Source of the DNA: Acidimicrobiia bacterium
Lineage (GTDB): Bacteria; Acidobacteriota; Vicinamibacteria; Vicinamibacterales; UBA2999
Length of the DNA: 40,615 nt
Assembly (NCBI GenBank): GCA_016871275.1
Contig: VFZG01000035.1
Location: forward strand, 1 to 40,615
Direction: 5' to 3'
The notes below the pieces were generated by a model. That model was not told the origin of the DNA. It saw only the letters and a list, made by a program, of their open reading frames with translations, and searched no databases. Below are positions 15,355 through 23,629 of this stretch, piece after piece. Both the position numbers and the translations under genes were made by a program. Numbering within the stretch: the first letter of the stretch is position 1; each line of letters starts with the position of its first letter.

Positions 15355-16134
15355 ATGGATCAACCGCTGGTCATCGCCGGCCGCACCTTCGCCTCGCGGC
15401 TCATCGTCGGCACCGGCAAGTACCCTTCACACGCCGTCATGAAGGCGGCGCACGACGCCTCGGGCACCAACATGGTGACGGTGGCCGTCCGGCGCGTCGA
15501 CATCACGCGCAAGACCGAGTCGCTGCTCGACTACATCGACACGTCGAAGATCTTTCTGCTGCCCAACACCGCGGCCTGCTACACCGCCGAGGATGCCATC
15601 CGCACCGCGCGGCTGGGCCGCGAAGCTGGCATGTCGAACTGGGTGAAGCTCGAAGTCATCGGCGACGAACGAACGCTGTTCCCCGACAACGAAGGGCTGC
15701 TCGAGGCGACACGCGTCCTCGTCAAGGACGGCTTCATCGTCCTGCCCTACACCAATGACGATCCGGTGATGTGCCGCAAGCTGGCGGAGGCCGGCGCCGC
15801 GGCGGTGATGCCGCTGGGCGCGCCGATTGGCTCGGGGCTCGGCATCCAGAACCCGAACAACATTCGCATCATCAAGGAGCAGGCGACGGTCCCGGTGATC
15901 GTCGACGCCGGCGTCGGGACGGCGTCGGATGCGGCGGTGGCGATGGAGCTGGGCGCCGATGGCGTGTTGATGAACACCGCGATTGCCGGCGCAGACGATC
16001 CCGTGGCGATGGCCACGGCCATGAAGCTGGCGGTGCAGGCGGGCCGCCTGGCCTTCCTCGCCGGCCGCATTCCCCGCAAGTCGTACGCCAGCGCCAGCAG
16101 CCCGCTGCACGGCGTGGTGGGCAGTAAGGCCTAG
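15355..16134 (+). CDS. thiG: Thiazole synthase ThiG
   Basis: ThiG is a TIM-barrel enzyme that joins deoxyxylulose 5-phosphate, dehydroglycine and ThiS thiocarboxylate sulfur to form the thiazole phosphate of thiamine. The 259 residues match the family length. Lys98 in [10 protein letters not shown] is the Schiff-base lysine. Phosphate-binding loops are visible in [16 protein letters not shown] and [14 protein letters not shown], and [17 protein letters not shown] is the classic C-terminal strand-loop. The gene follows thiS by three bases (TAAGGCATG), so the pair is one operon and the two proteins are expected to form the known ThiG-ThiS complex. The end lies 11 bases before the convergent epimerase-like gene. 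Confidence 0.96.
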   Translation: MDQPLVIAGRTFASRLIVGTGKYPSHAVMKAAHDASGTNMVTVAVRRVDITRKTESLLDYIDTSKIFLLPNTAACYTAEDAIRTARLGREAGMSNWVKLEVIGDERTLFPDNEGLLEATRVLVKDGFIVLPYTNDDPVMCRKLAEAGAAAVMPLGAPIGSGLGIQNPNNIRIIKEQATVPVIVDAGVGTASDAAVAMELGADGVLMNTAIAGADDPVAMATAMKLAVQAGRLAFLAGRIPRKSYASASSPLHGVVGSKA

Positions 16135-16145
16135 CGAGGCTCGCC

Positions 16146-16676
16146 TCAGCCCGACACGAGCGGCCACGCCGCGTCTTTGTCGGAGATCACCAGCGGTGCC
16201 ATCGGCCATGCAATGCCGAAGGCCGGGTCGTTCCATCGCACTCCGGATTCCGCCTGCCTGGCCCACGGCGCCGACGCAAAGTAGAGCGCCTCGGTGTCGT
16301 CCGCCAGCGTGATGTAGCCGTGCGCGATGCCTTCCGGCATATAGAGCATCCGGCGATTCTCGGCGGTCAGCTCGACGGCATCCCAGTGACGGAAGGTTGG
16401 CGAATCTTGGCGGAGGTCGACGATCACATCGAGCAGCCTGCCGCTGGTGACGCGGATGATCTTGGCCTGCGCGTGCGGCGCCTGCTGAAAATGCATGCCG
16501 CGCAGCGTACCGCGTCTGGTGTTGAAGGCCAGGTTGCACTGGGCGAGCGCCGGATTGAGGCCGCGCCTGGTCAGCTCGTCCGGCAGCCAGGTCATGGCGA
16601 AGAAGCCCCGGGAGTCGTGAATCGGCTTGATGTCGATGAGCCACGCGCCGGGGATCCTGGTCTCGGTGAAAATCAT
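16146..16676 (-). CDS. dTDP-4-dehydrorhamnose 3,5-epimerase-like (RmlC family) protein
   Basis: The protein has 176 residues from ATG 16676 (MIFTETRIPGAWLIDIKPIHDSRGFF) and is a cupin of the RmlC family. His62 in TLRGMHFQ is the catalytic histidine position, and PEGIAHGY and GVRWNDPAFGIAWP are family motifs. In true RmlC the end of the sugar pocket carries a Tyr-Tyr pair after the LYKCT strand; here the matching stretch is LYFASAPW, so Pro137-Trp138 replace it. It may therefore be a 3-epimerase or act on another dTDP- or GDP-4-keto sugar. No rmlA, rmlB or rmlD is present in the window. Divergent from the GT9 gene. An open frame extends to 16859, but the segment before Met62 has no family match. 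Confidence 0.82.
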   Translation of the reverse strand: MIFTETRIPGAWLIDIKPIHDSRGFFAMTWLPDELTRRGLNPALAQCNLAFNTRRGTLRGMHFQQAPHAQAKIIRVTSGRLLDVIVDLRQDSPTFRHWDAVELTAENRRMLYMPEGIAHGYITLADDTEALYFASAPWARQAESGVRWNDPAFGIAWPMAPLVISDKDAAWPLVSG

Positions 16677-16690
16677 ACAGACGCAGGATG

Positions 16691-16697
16691 TATGATA
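16691..16697. promoter_or_regulatory. -10-like TATGAT/TATCAT element in the epimerase-GT9 divergent region
   Basis: TATGATA reads as TATGAT on the plus strand (toward the GT9 gene, start 63 bases further) and as TATCAT on the minus strand (15 bases before the epimerase ATG at 16676). One element could serve both genes. Confidence 0.35.
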
Positions 16698-16759
16698 CTC
16701 GCGCTGTTGCCTGCCGATGAACCCGCCCGCCGCGCGGCGGTGACCCCGCGAACGCGCTG

Positions 16760-17992
16760 ATGCAGACCGGCACCATTCGCGTCCTCGACTACTGGCTTGG
16801 GATACCGCTGTGCGCAATGCTGACCGTCGTCCGACGGATCGGCGGCCAGCGGCGCACACCGCCGCAGCGCATCCTCTTTCTCAAGTTCATCGAACAGGGC
16901 GCCACGGTGCTGGCACAGGATGCCATTGCCCGCGCCGCCGCCAGGGTCGGCCGCGACAACCTGTTCTGCTGCGTCTTCGAGAGCAACCGGGCGATTCTCG
17001 ATGTGCTCGGCGCCGTGCCCGCCGCGAATGTGCTGACGATCCGCGATCGGCGCCTGGTGACCTTCGTGCTCGACTTCCTGCGGACCATCGCCGTGATGCG
17101 GTCGCGCCGCATCGACACGGTCATCGACATGGAGTTCTTCTCGCGCGCCTCGGCGATCTTCTCGTTCCTGTCCGGCGCGACCACGCGCGTCGGGCTGCAT
17201 CGCTTCACCGGCGAGCTCCCCTACCGTGGCGACCTGATGACGCATCGCATCCAGTACTCGCCGCACGCGCACATCTCCCAGCAGTACGCGCTGCTGGCGG
17301 AAGCCGCGTTCCTCGAGCCGACCGACGAACCGCTGCTCAAGTTTCCGCTGCGCAACGTTGCGGAGGCCGCGCCGCTCAGCCGTTTCACACCGACCGAGGC
17401 CGAACTGGCCGCGACGCGCGCGCGCCTGATGCCACCCGGCGCGACGGCGTCCCCGATCGTGTTGCTGAACCCGAACGCCAGCGACCTGCTGCCGCTGCGA
17501 AAGTGGCAGGGCGCGCGTTTTGCCGAACTCGCACGGCGCATCCTCGGCGCCTACCCGCACGCACGCATCGGCGTCACTGGCGCGCCGGCCGAACAGGCCG
17601 CCGCGGAACAGCTGTGCCGCGACATCGACGGCGGCCAACGCGTGGTATCGTTGGCCGGCAGGACGTCGCTGCGCGAGCTGTTGACGCTCTACACGCTGGC
17701 CGACGTGCTGGTCACCAACGACAGCGGGCCTGCGCACTTCGCGTCGCTGACGCCCGTGCACACGGTGGTGATGTTCGGGCCCGAGACCCCACAGCTGTTC
17801 GGTTCGCTGGCGCCGTCGACCACCATCATCTGGAAGGAGCTGGCGTGCAGCCCGTGCGTCAGCGTGTTCAACCACCGCCTGTCGCCGTGCCGCAACAATG
17901 TCTGCATGCAGGCCATCACCGTGGACGAGGTGTTTGCGGCGGTCAGCGCGGCGCTGTCGGGACGCCGACCGTCGGCACCAACCCAGCACTGA
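16760..17992 (+). CDS. Glycosyltransferase family 9 (heptosyltransferase-like)
   Basis: The 410-residue protein has the two-domain GT-B shape of ADP-heptose:LPS heptosyltransferases. The N-terminal part RILFLKFIEQGATVLAQDAI corresponds to the first nucleotide-binding-like strand-loop. The C-terminal part has LLNPNASDLLPLRKW and the signature TNDSGPAHFA, with His in the donor-binding site, followed by FGPETPQLFGSL. A cysteine-rich stretch (CSPCVSVFNHRLSPCRNNVCM) near the end is like the CSPC-C motif of several GT9 members. The likely function is transfer of a heptose or other sugar to a lipid A-core-like or surface glycan in the cytoplasm. Its last 50 bases overlap the 3' end of the convergent SGNH gene. 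The donor sugar is unknown. Confidence 0.86.
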   Translation: MQTGTIRVLDYWLGIPLCAMLTVVRRIGGQRRTPPQRILFLKFIEQGATVLAQDAIARAAARVGRDNLFCCVFESNRAILDVLGAVPAANVLTIRDRRLVTFVLDFLRTIAVMRSRRIDTVIDMEFFSRASAIFSFLSGATTRVGLHRFTGELPYRGDLMTHRIQYSPHAHISQQYALLAEAAFLEPTDEPLLKFPLRNVAEAAPLSRFTPTEAELAATRARLMPPGATASPIVLLNPNASDLLPLRKWQGARFAELARRILGAYPHARIGVTGAPAEQAAAEQLCRDIDGGQRVVSLAGRTSLRELLTLYTLADVLVTNDSGPAHFASLTPVHTVVMFGPETPQLFGSLAPSTTIIWKELACSPCVSVFNHRLSPCRNNVCMQAITVDEVFAAVSAALSGRRPSAPTQH

Positions 17993-19121
17993 CGAGAAAC
18001 TCGAACAGCGCCTCCGCCTTCACGCGATTGGCATTGCCGGCCGAGTGTCCGCGCGCGCCGGGCATCTGCGACGGGCGATACGGCAGGAACGCGCCGACCG
18101 TGCCGCCGGCAGGCGTGCCCTTCCCCAGCATGTCGATCAGTGCGTCTTGGTCGGCTACGGCGCCGCCGTCGTAGAAACGGTCAACGCCGGGGCACTCGTT
18201 CGGTGCCATGTTGATGAAGAACGCAATGCGGTAGACACCCTGGCGATGAAGCCGCTGCAGTTCGGCGACCGCCTCGCGCCACTTGACCATCGTTGGCGTG
18301 TCATCGCCGAGATGTGACGCCAGGCGATCCCGATGTGGGTTTCTGTCCTCCTCGAAGCAGGCATGAGGCTCGGTGAATCGCTCGGTGTCACCGAGGCGCA
18401 ATGCCGGGTCATCGCTTTGAACGTTCGGCCTCGCCGTCTCCTCCGCCTCGGTGGCCTCCAGCCGCGCCCGCAGCGGCTCATGGTCCGAGAACTGCCACCG
18501 GATGGTCAGCAGGATCCGTTTGTACAACTCGTAGGAATATAGCCAACGTTGCATCGAGCCCTGGACCGCGCTGGTGATTCGCCGGCCAAGCGTCGCCTCC
18601 GTTGCCACATCGTTGTCGGACAAGTCGTTCTCGTAGAAGCCGACCACCACCAGGTCCGGCTGATAGCGCGGGCCAACGCGCTGGAGGTACTTCAGCTCGA
18701 TGGCGGTGTTGTAGCCGGGCACGCCAAGGTTCCACACTTCCCAGTTGACGTCCGGCCGCCACGCCTTCAATCGCTTTTCTAGCAAGTACGGATAGGTGGT
18801 GTCGGATAGTGCGCCGTGGCCAAAGGTGACCGAGTCGCCCAGGACCAGGATGCGAAACGTACCAGGCTGCTTGTCGAGGGCGTACTCGCGCGTGTCGCGA
18901 AAGCCGAGCGAGTTGATGTGGACCGGCACACCCGAGAACCAGCCGTCGTAGTTCGGCGCGAGCCGCTGCCCCAGCTCAGGATCGCTGATATAAAAGCCGG
19001 GCACGCCACGCCGCTCGTCCCATCGCCATCGCACCCAGATTTCGATGGCGAACATCGCGATGCAGACCGACCCGATCAGCACCGGTGCGGTGACCAGCAC
19101 CAGCTTGCGCAGCCGGCGCAT
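17943..19121 (-). CDS. Membrane-anchored SGNH/GDSL hydrolase-like protein
   Basis: The protein has 392 residues from ATG 19121 and one N-terminal transmembrane helix (about 8-30) that places the catalytic part outside the cytoplasm. SGNH blocks: GDSVTFGHG with nucleophile Ser97, NLGVPGYN with the oxyanion Gly, YENDLSDND with Asn165 and RGHSAGNAN with His359. The Asp expected three residues before the His is Ala356, so the usual Asp-His pair is broken; the enzyme could work as a Ser-His dyad or be altered. Such proteins next to glycan transferases often act as O-acyl transferases or esterases on polysaccharides (AlgJ/AlgX type). An open frame goes to 19184, but TTG/ATG at 19124/19121 is the first good start. 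It overlaps the GT9 gene by 50 bases at the 3' end. Confidence 0.8.
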   Translation of the reverse strand: MRRLRKLVLVTAPVLIGSVCIAMFAIEIWVRWRWDERRGVPGFYISDPELGQRLAPNYDGWFSGVPVHINSLGFRDTREYALDKQPGTFRILVLGDSVTFGHGALSDTTYPYLLEKRLKAWRPDVNWEVWNLGVPGYNTAIELKYLQRVGPRYQPDLVVVGFYENDLSDNDVATEATLGRRITSAVQGSMQRWLYSYELYKRILLTIRWQFSDHEPLRARLEATEAEETARPNVQSDDPALRLGDTERFTEPHACFEEDRNPHRDRLASHLGDDTPTMVKWREAVAELQRLHRQGVYRIAFFINMAPNECPGVDRFYDGGAVADQDALIDMLGKGTPAGGTVGAFLPYRPSQMPGARGHSAGNANRVKAEALFEFLVSAGLVPTVGVPTAPR

Positions 19122-19157
19122 CAACGGCGCAACCCGCCACAGTATTCGTACACTGCA

Positions 19158-19168
19158 TGTATAGTACA
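19158..19168. promoter_or_regulatory. Near-palindromic bidirectional -10-like element TGTATAGTACA
   Basis: The plus strand reads TATAGT (19160-19165) and the minus strand TACTAT (19166-19161). It lies 30 bases before the GT39 start at 19196 and 39 bases before the SGNH start at 19121, in the centre of the 74-base divergent spacer. Confidence 0.45.
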
Positions 19169-19195
19169 ACCGTCGTCTCGCCACCCATCCACCGC

Positions 19196-21175
19196 ATGCG
19201 ATCGTCGATCATCCGAGTGCTCGAGTCGGACCACGCCGTCCGCGTGGCGATGGCGCTGACGCTGTTCCTCGGGTGCTTCTTCATTTTCGTGTGGGCGCCG
19301 CACCCGTGGTCCTGGCAGGGCATCGACGCCTATCACGAGCTGGCCAGATCGCTGGCCCGCGGCGAACCGTTCCAGACCACCGACGTGCCGTGGGGCTACG
19401 CGTATTACGCGTCGATCCTGTATCGCCTGTTCGGCGAGCGTATCTGGGTGCCGCTGGTGGTGCAGGCGGCGCTGAACGCGCTGGTGCCACTGCTGCTGTA
19501 TCGGTTGACGGCGCCGCTGATCGGTCGCCGCGTGGCGACGCTCGCCGCACTCATCACCGGCGTCTTCTCCTTCAACACCATCTACGCGTCCACGCAGTCG
19601 TCCGACACGATTTGCACGGTGTTGTTCCTCGCCGGATTGATGGCATTCGCCCGCGGCCTGCGCGACGGAACGCTCTGGCCGTTTGCGATCGCCGGCGTGA
19701 TCTTCGGCCTCGTGCCCCAGTTCCGTCCGAACCTGGTGCTGCTGCCGGCAGTTATGGCCGCGGGCCTGGTCCTGGTGCGTCGCGGGCAGATCAGGCGGCC
19801 GCTCGCGAAGGCGGCGGTGTTCAGCGCCCTGGTGCTCGCGCTCCAGCTCCCGTGGATCGTTCGCAATTACCAATTGACGGGCATGTTCCTGCCGACCAGC
19901 ACGCACGGCGGTGTGCAACTCTGGTACGGGACGCTGCAAGTCGGCCCCTATCTCGAGAGCCGCGCTCACAATCCACGGTTCCACTTCGAGTCGGCCGCGC
20001 TTCCCTACACCAGCCTCTGGCGCCGCCCGATCATCGTCAACGCCGCCTACCGCCAGTGCGTGGCCGACTCCCTGGCGCCGACGCAGCTGGTCTACTGGAC
20101 CGATCGCGATCGGCAGAGGCGGCGGATCGATCCCGCGCCTGGCTGGAACGATCGGCAGCCGTCAACCTACGTGGTGCCGCCGCAGCCGAATCACTCGACG
20201 CTCTACTTCTACTTCGAGCAGACGGTGGCGGGTGCCACCGGCTCTCCCTTCACCGCGCCCTACGAAGGCGCCGCGAATCCGTGGGTGTTCTTCATCTCCG
20301 ACCATCACCTCGGCGACCTCGATGCGCATGACGATGAGCTGGACGTGTTCGATCTGGTCAGGCTGATGCAACACGTGGCCTGGCGGGAGCCGCTTCGCGC
20401 GGCAGACAAGCTCGATCTCACGACAGACGGCCGCATCGATGAGGCCGACATCAACGCGGTGGTCAACGTCCTGGTGCCAGGGCCATCGACCCGCCCGCCA
20501 GCCCGGCTCGAGGCCGATACGGGCGGCGCGGCGCTCTCGCTCGGCGATGGTTCCTGGATCCGCGTGCCCCGTGACTTTGGCGGCCGGCAGACCGACCTCG
20601 AGTTGTCGCTCGACGGTGACATCGCGCCGGCGCTGGTTTCGCGGGCGCGTACTTTCACGTCGCTGACGGCCGCTCCCTATTCGCCGCACGGGCCGTGCCT
20701 GCCGGCCGTCGAAGAGACCATCAACCGTCCGTTCTACCTCACCGAACCGCACATGATGCAGCGCTACATGGCGCTGGCCATGGACAACATCAGCCGCGAC
20801 CCGGCCGGCTTTGCGGTCGCGTCGCTCTATCGCGGCGTGCGGCTGTTCATCGTCCGAGGCACCGCCGATACGGCGACGTCGCAGCAGTTCCGGTGGAGCA
20901 CCATCGTCTACGCGATCGGCACGTTGCTGTCGATCGCCTACTTCACCGTGTTCGTGATTGGAGTGGGCCTGTCGTACCGGCGCCGGTCGCCGCTGCTGCT
21001 CTACCTCGTGCCGATCGTGTACGTACCCGTGACGATCTGCTTCGTGCTCACCAACATGCGCTACACCGTGACAGTGCAGCCGTTGATGTTTGCGTTCGTG
21101 GCGGTGGCAATGGCCGCGCTGTTGCGGCTGGATGAGGCACCGGGGCGCCAGGCGGCGCCCCGGTCCAGCGCCTAG
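19196..21175 (+). CDS. GT39-type membrane glycosyltransferase with an internal dockerin-like module
   Basis: The start is ATG 19196; an ATG at 19157 is unlikely because the -10-like TATAGT lies inside that extension. The protein has 659 residues. Helix 1 (about 18-35) is followed by the outer-face acidic motif region WQGIDAYHELARSLARG, several more helices, and PQFRPNLVLLPAVMA, as in ArnT/PMT-like C-type transferases that use polyprenyl-phosphate sugars at the periplasmic face. A large outer region (about 230-570) contains residues 374-427, which look like a dockerin: GDLDAHDDELDVFDLVRLMQHV, then a perfect EF-hand-like loop DLTTDGRIDEAD (Asp407, 411, 415, 418). Two to three helices close the protein. 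The stop TAG shares the CTAG with the stop of the convergent dehydrogenase. The acceptor is unknown; role in surface glycan assembly is inferred. Confidence 0.85.
   Translation: MRSSIIRVLESDHAVRVAMALTLFLGCFFIFVWAPHPWSWQGIDAYHELARSLARGEPFQTTDVPWGYAYYASILYRLFGERIWVPLVVQAALNALVPLLLYRLTAPLIGRRVATLAALITGVFSFNTIYASTQSSDTICTVLFLAGLMAFARGLRDGTLWPFAIAGVIFGLVPQFRPNLVLLPAVMAAGLVLVRRGQIRRPLAKAAVFSALVLALQLPWIVRNYQLTGMFLPTSTHGGVQLWYGTLQVGPYLESRAHNPRFHFESAALPYTSLWRRPIIVNAAYRQCVADSLAPTQLVYWTDRDRQRRRIDPAPGWNDRQPSTYVVPPQPNHSTLYFYFEQTVAGATGSPFTAPYEGAANPWVFFISDHHLGDLDAHDDELDVFDLVRLMQHVAWREPLRAADKLDLTTDGRIDEADINAVVNVLVPGPSTRPPARLEADTGGAALSLGDGSWIRVPRDFGGRQTDLELSLDGDIAPALVSRARTFTSLTAAPYSPHGPCLPAVEETINRPFYLTEPHMMQRYMALAMDNISRDPAGFAVASLYRGVRLFIVRGTADTATSQQFRWSTIVYAIGTLLSIAYFTVFVIGVGLSYRRRSPLLLYLVPIVYVPVTICFVLTNMRYTVTVQPLMFAFVAVAMAALLRLDEAPGRQAAPRSSA
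20315..20478 (+). other. Dockerin/EF-hand-like calcium-binding segment inside the membrane glycosyltransferase
   Basis: The encoded segment has two acidic loop-helix units about 33 residues apart. The second loop follows the dockerin pattern D-x-T-x-D-G-x-I-D-x-x-D. The first loop (DLDAHDDELDVFD) is one residue longer than the standard but similarly acidic, and each is followed by a helix with alternating Leu/Val. Dockerins normally sit at the ends of secreted enzymes, not within polytopic transferases. Confidence 0.6.
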
Positions 21176-22464
21176 AGCCGGAAGACGTGGGGCGCGCTGA
21201 CGCCCTTCAGGGCATTGCGCGTGTCCAACAGCAGCGGGAACTTCTTGACCATCCCCGCGTAATCGAAGGCCTTGTGATCGGTGACGATCACGCCGATGTC
21301 GACGCCCTCGTGCATCGTTACCTCGTCCACGCTGGTCAGATCCAGGTGGCCGTGCGTGAATCCCGCAAAGTAGGGATCGGTGTAGCTCACCGTCGCGCCG
21401 CCCTGGTCGAGCAGTTCGAGGATTTCGAGCGCCGGCGACTCGCGCAGGTCGTTGACGTCGCGCTTGTAGGCGACGCCAATCACGTGGACGCGCGCGCCGT
21501 TGAGCGCCTTCCTCTGGGTATTGAGCGCGTCGGCCACGCGATGCACCACAAACTCCGGCATGCCGCTGTTGATGACACCGGCCAGATCGATGAACCGGGC
21601 CTCGAAGTTGTACTGCCGCGCTTTCCACGACAGGTAATGCGGGTCAATCGGAATGCAGTGGCCACCGAGGCCCGGGCCTGGATAGAACGGCATGAAGCCG
21701 AACGGCTTGGTCTTGGCGGCATCGATCACTTCCCACACGTCGATGCCCATGCGGTGGCACATCAACGCCAGCTCGTTGACCAGGCCGATGTTCACCGCCC
21801 GGAAGGTGTTTTCGAGCAGCTTGACCAGTTCGGCGACGCTGGGCGAACTCACCGGCACGACGGTGTCCATCACCTGGCTGTAGAACGCGACGGCGACGCG
21901 GGTGCTGTCGTCGTTGATGCCGCCGACCACCTTGGGAATGTTCTTGGTCTGATACTGCGGATTGCCTGGGTCGACGCGCTCTGGCGAGAACGCCAGGTAG
22001 AAGTCGGTGCCGGGCGTGAAGCCCTTGGCGGCCAGCGTGGGCTGCACGACTTCGACGGTCGTGCCCGGGTAGGTGGTCGACTCGAGGATGATCAGCTGGC
22101 CCTGCTTGAGAATCGCGGCCGTGGCGTCGACCGCCTGGACCACGTAGGTCATGTCGGGGTCCTTGGTCTTGCGCAGCGGCGTCGGCACGCAGATGTCGAT
22201 GATGTCGGCCTCGCCGAGGCGCGTCGGGTCGGTGGTGGCGACGAACTTGCCGTTCTTCACCACCTCGGCGAGATGATTGGAGGGCACGTCGGGGATGTAG
22301 CTTCGGCCGGCCATCAACTCGGCCACCTTGCGCTCGTCGACGTCGTAGCCGATCACGCCGAACCCGGCGCGCGCAAACTCTACGGCCAGCGGCAGGCCGA
22401 CATAGCCGAGCCCGATGACTCCCAACTTGGCGTGCTTGTTTTCGATCTTTTTCAATAATTCCAT
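21172..22464 (-). CDS. UDP-N-acetyl-D-glucosamine/mannosamine 6-dehydrogenase (WbpA/WecC-like)
   Basis: The 430-residue enzyme belongs to the UDP-glucose/GDP-mannose dehydrogenase family. The N-terminal NAD motif is VIGLGYVGLP, followed by ICVPTPL and ILESTTYPGTT. Lys215 and Asn219 in VAELVKLLENTFRAVN and catalytic Cys270 in GPGLGGHCIPIDPHYL are intact. The Ser/Thr-rich GGHCIPIDP loop is typical of enzymes that oxidise N-acetylated hexosamines at C6 to uronic acids rather than UDP-glucose. It starts eight bases after the stop of the aminotransferase gene, so the two form an operon and probably work in one pathway, such as the WbpA-WbpE route to UDP-2,3-diamino or 3-amino uronic acids. The oxidoreductase WbpB and acetyltransferase WbpD are not in the window. 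The gene was left without a symbol because GlcNAc and ManNAc specificity cannot be separated here. Confidence 0.92.
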   Translation of the reverse strand: MELLKKIENKHAKLGVIGLGYVGLPLAVEFARAGFGVIGYDVDERKVAELMAGRSYIPDVPSNHLAEVVKNGKFVATTDPTRLGEADIIDICVPTPLRKTKDPDMTYVVQAVDATAAILKQGQLIILESTTYPGTTVEVVQPTLAAKGFTPGTDFYLAFSPERVDPGNPQYQTKNIPKVVGGINDDSTRVAVAFYSQVMDTVVPVSSPSVAELVKLLENTFRAVNIGLVNELALMCHRMGIDVWEVIDAAKTKPFGFMPFYPGPGLGGHCIPIDPHYLSWKARQYNFEARFIDLAGVINSGMPEFVVHRVADALNTQRKALNGARVHVIGVAYKRDVNDLRESPALEILELLDQGGATVSYTDPYFAGFTHGHLDLTSVDEVTMHEGVDIGVIVTDHKAFDYAGMVKKFPLLLDTRNALKGVSAPHVFRL

Positions 22465-22472
22465 TGCGTTCG

Positions 22473-23585
22473 TTAGCCGCGGTAAAAGGACCGGATGGCG
22501 TTGACGACGGTAGACTGCTGCGCCTCGGTCAGCTCCGGATAAATCGGCAGCGCCAAGGAGTCAGTGGCGGCGGCTTCGGCAACCGGAAACGCGCCCCTCT
22601 TGTAGCCGAGGTTGGCAAAACACTCCTGCAAATGAAACGGCACGGGGTAGTAGACCTCGGTGCCGATGCCCGCCCGATCGAGATGGGCCTTCAACCGGTC
22701 GCGCTCGGGCACGCGGATCACGAACTGGTTGTAGATGTGCGTGCGGTGCGGCGCCTCGGCCGGCAGCGTGACCTCGGCAAGCGAGGCGCCCGCAAACATC
22801 GCGCGGTAGCGCTGCGCATTGCGGCGGCGGGCGGCGCTCCAGTCCGCCAGATGCGGCAGCTTGACGCGCAGCACAGCGGCCTGCACCGCGTCGATGCGGA
22901 AGTTCGCGCCGACCAGGTGATGGTAGTACTTCGGCTCCATGCCGTGCGTGCGAATCAGCGTCAGCTTCTTCGCCATCGCCGGATCGGATGCCGTCACGAA
23001 CCCGGCGTCACCGAACGCGCCGAGGTTCTTGCTTGGAAAAAACGAAAAGCACCCCACCGCGCCCCACGTGCCCACCGGCTTGCCATGATACTCGCAGCCG
23101 ATCGCCTGCGCGGCGTCTTCAATCACCGCGACGTGCTGCGTGGCGGCGACGTCGACAATCGGTTTCAACTCGGCGGCCTGGCCGAACAGGTGGACCGGAA
23201 TGATCGCCTTGGTGCGCGGCGTGATGGCCGCCAGCGCCTGCGGCACGTCGATGTTGAACGTGTCGGGCTCGCAATCGACCAGCACCGGCCTGGCGCCGAC
23301 CCGGACCACGCACCCCGCGGTCGCAAAAAACGAATACGTCGGTGTGATCACTTCATCGCCGGGCCCGATCTCGAGCGCCATCAGCGCGGCGAGCACCGCG
23401 TCGGTGCCGGAGGAGAGGCCGACGGCATGCGGATAGCCGAGCCTCGCGCTGAGCTCACGCTCGAGGCCCTCGACCTCAGGTCCGCCGATGAATCGCTGAC
23501 TGTCGCACACACGCGTCACGGCATCGAGCAAGGCCTGCCGGAGCGGCGTGTACTGTGCGTGGAGGTCGAGCAGGGGAACTGTCAC
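22473..23585 (-). CDS. DegT/DnrJ/EryC1 (AHBA synthase-type) sugar aminotransferase
   Basis: This 370-residue PLP enzyme transfers an amino group to a keto-sugar nucleotide. The PLP lysine is Lys186 in FFPSKNLGAFGD, Asp157 in VIEDAAQAIG contacts the pyridine nitrogen, and GLSSGTDAV forms the phosphate loop. The C-terminus has the substrate segment VYYPVPFHLQECF. It most resembles WbpE/UDP-3-keto-GlcNAcA aminotransferases, which fits its downstream partner, the UDP-N-acetylhexosamine dehydrogenase. The start is GTG 23585, nine bases after a TAGCAT box, without a ribosome site. It is divergent from a PA14-containing membrane transferase. The product sugar would be an amino-uronic acid for the surface polymer (inference). 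Confidence 0.92.
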   Translation of the reverse strand: MTVPLLDLHAQYTPLRQALLDAVTRVCDSQRFIGGPEVEGLERELSARLGYPHAVGLSSGTDAVLAALMALEIGPGDEVITPTYSFFATAGCVVRVGARPVLVDCEPDTFNIDVPQALAAITPRTKAIIPVHLFGQAAELKPIVDVAATQHVAVIEDAAQAIGCEYHGKPVGTWGAVGCFSFFPSKNLGAFGDAGFVTASDPAMAKKLTLIRTHGMEPKYYHHLVGANFRIDAVQAAVLRVKLPHLADWSAARRRNAQRYRAMFAGASLAEVTLPAEAPHRTHIYNQFVIRVPERDRLKAHLDRAGIGTEVYYPVPFHLQECFANLGYKRGAFPVAEAAATDSLALPIYPELTEAQQSTVVNAIRSFYRG

Positions 23586-23594
23586 AAACCACCA

Positions 23595-23609
23595 ATGCTA
23601 CCGTAGAAT
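23595..23609. promoter_or_regulatory. Back-to-back -10-like boxes TAGCAT (minus) and TAGAAT (plus)
   Basis: TAGCAT on the minus strand (23600-23595) ends nine bases before the aminotransferase GTG at 23585. TAGAAT on the plus strand (23604-23609) ends 20 bases before the GTG at 23630. The two boxes are three bases apart, so their polymerases would exclude each other. Confidence 0.5.
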
Positions 23610-23629
23610 CAAGCCCGGCCCAAAAACCG

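Noticed and set aside
20162-21628. 488-codon open frame crossing the GT39 and dehydrogenase genes on the minus strand
   Set aside because: It spans the ends of two well-supported genes in a wrong frame and shows low-complexity Arg-rich sequence.
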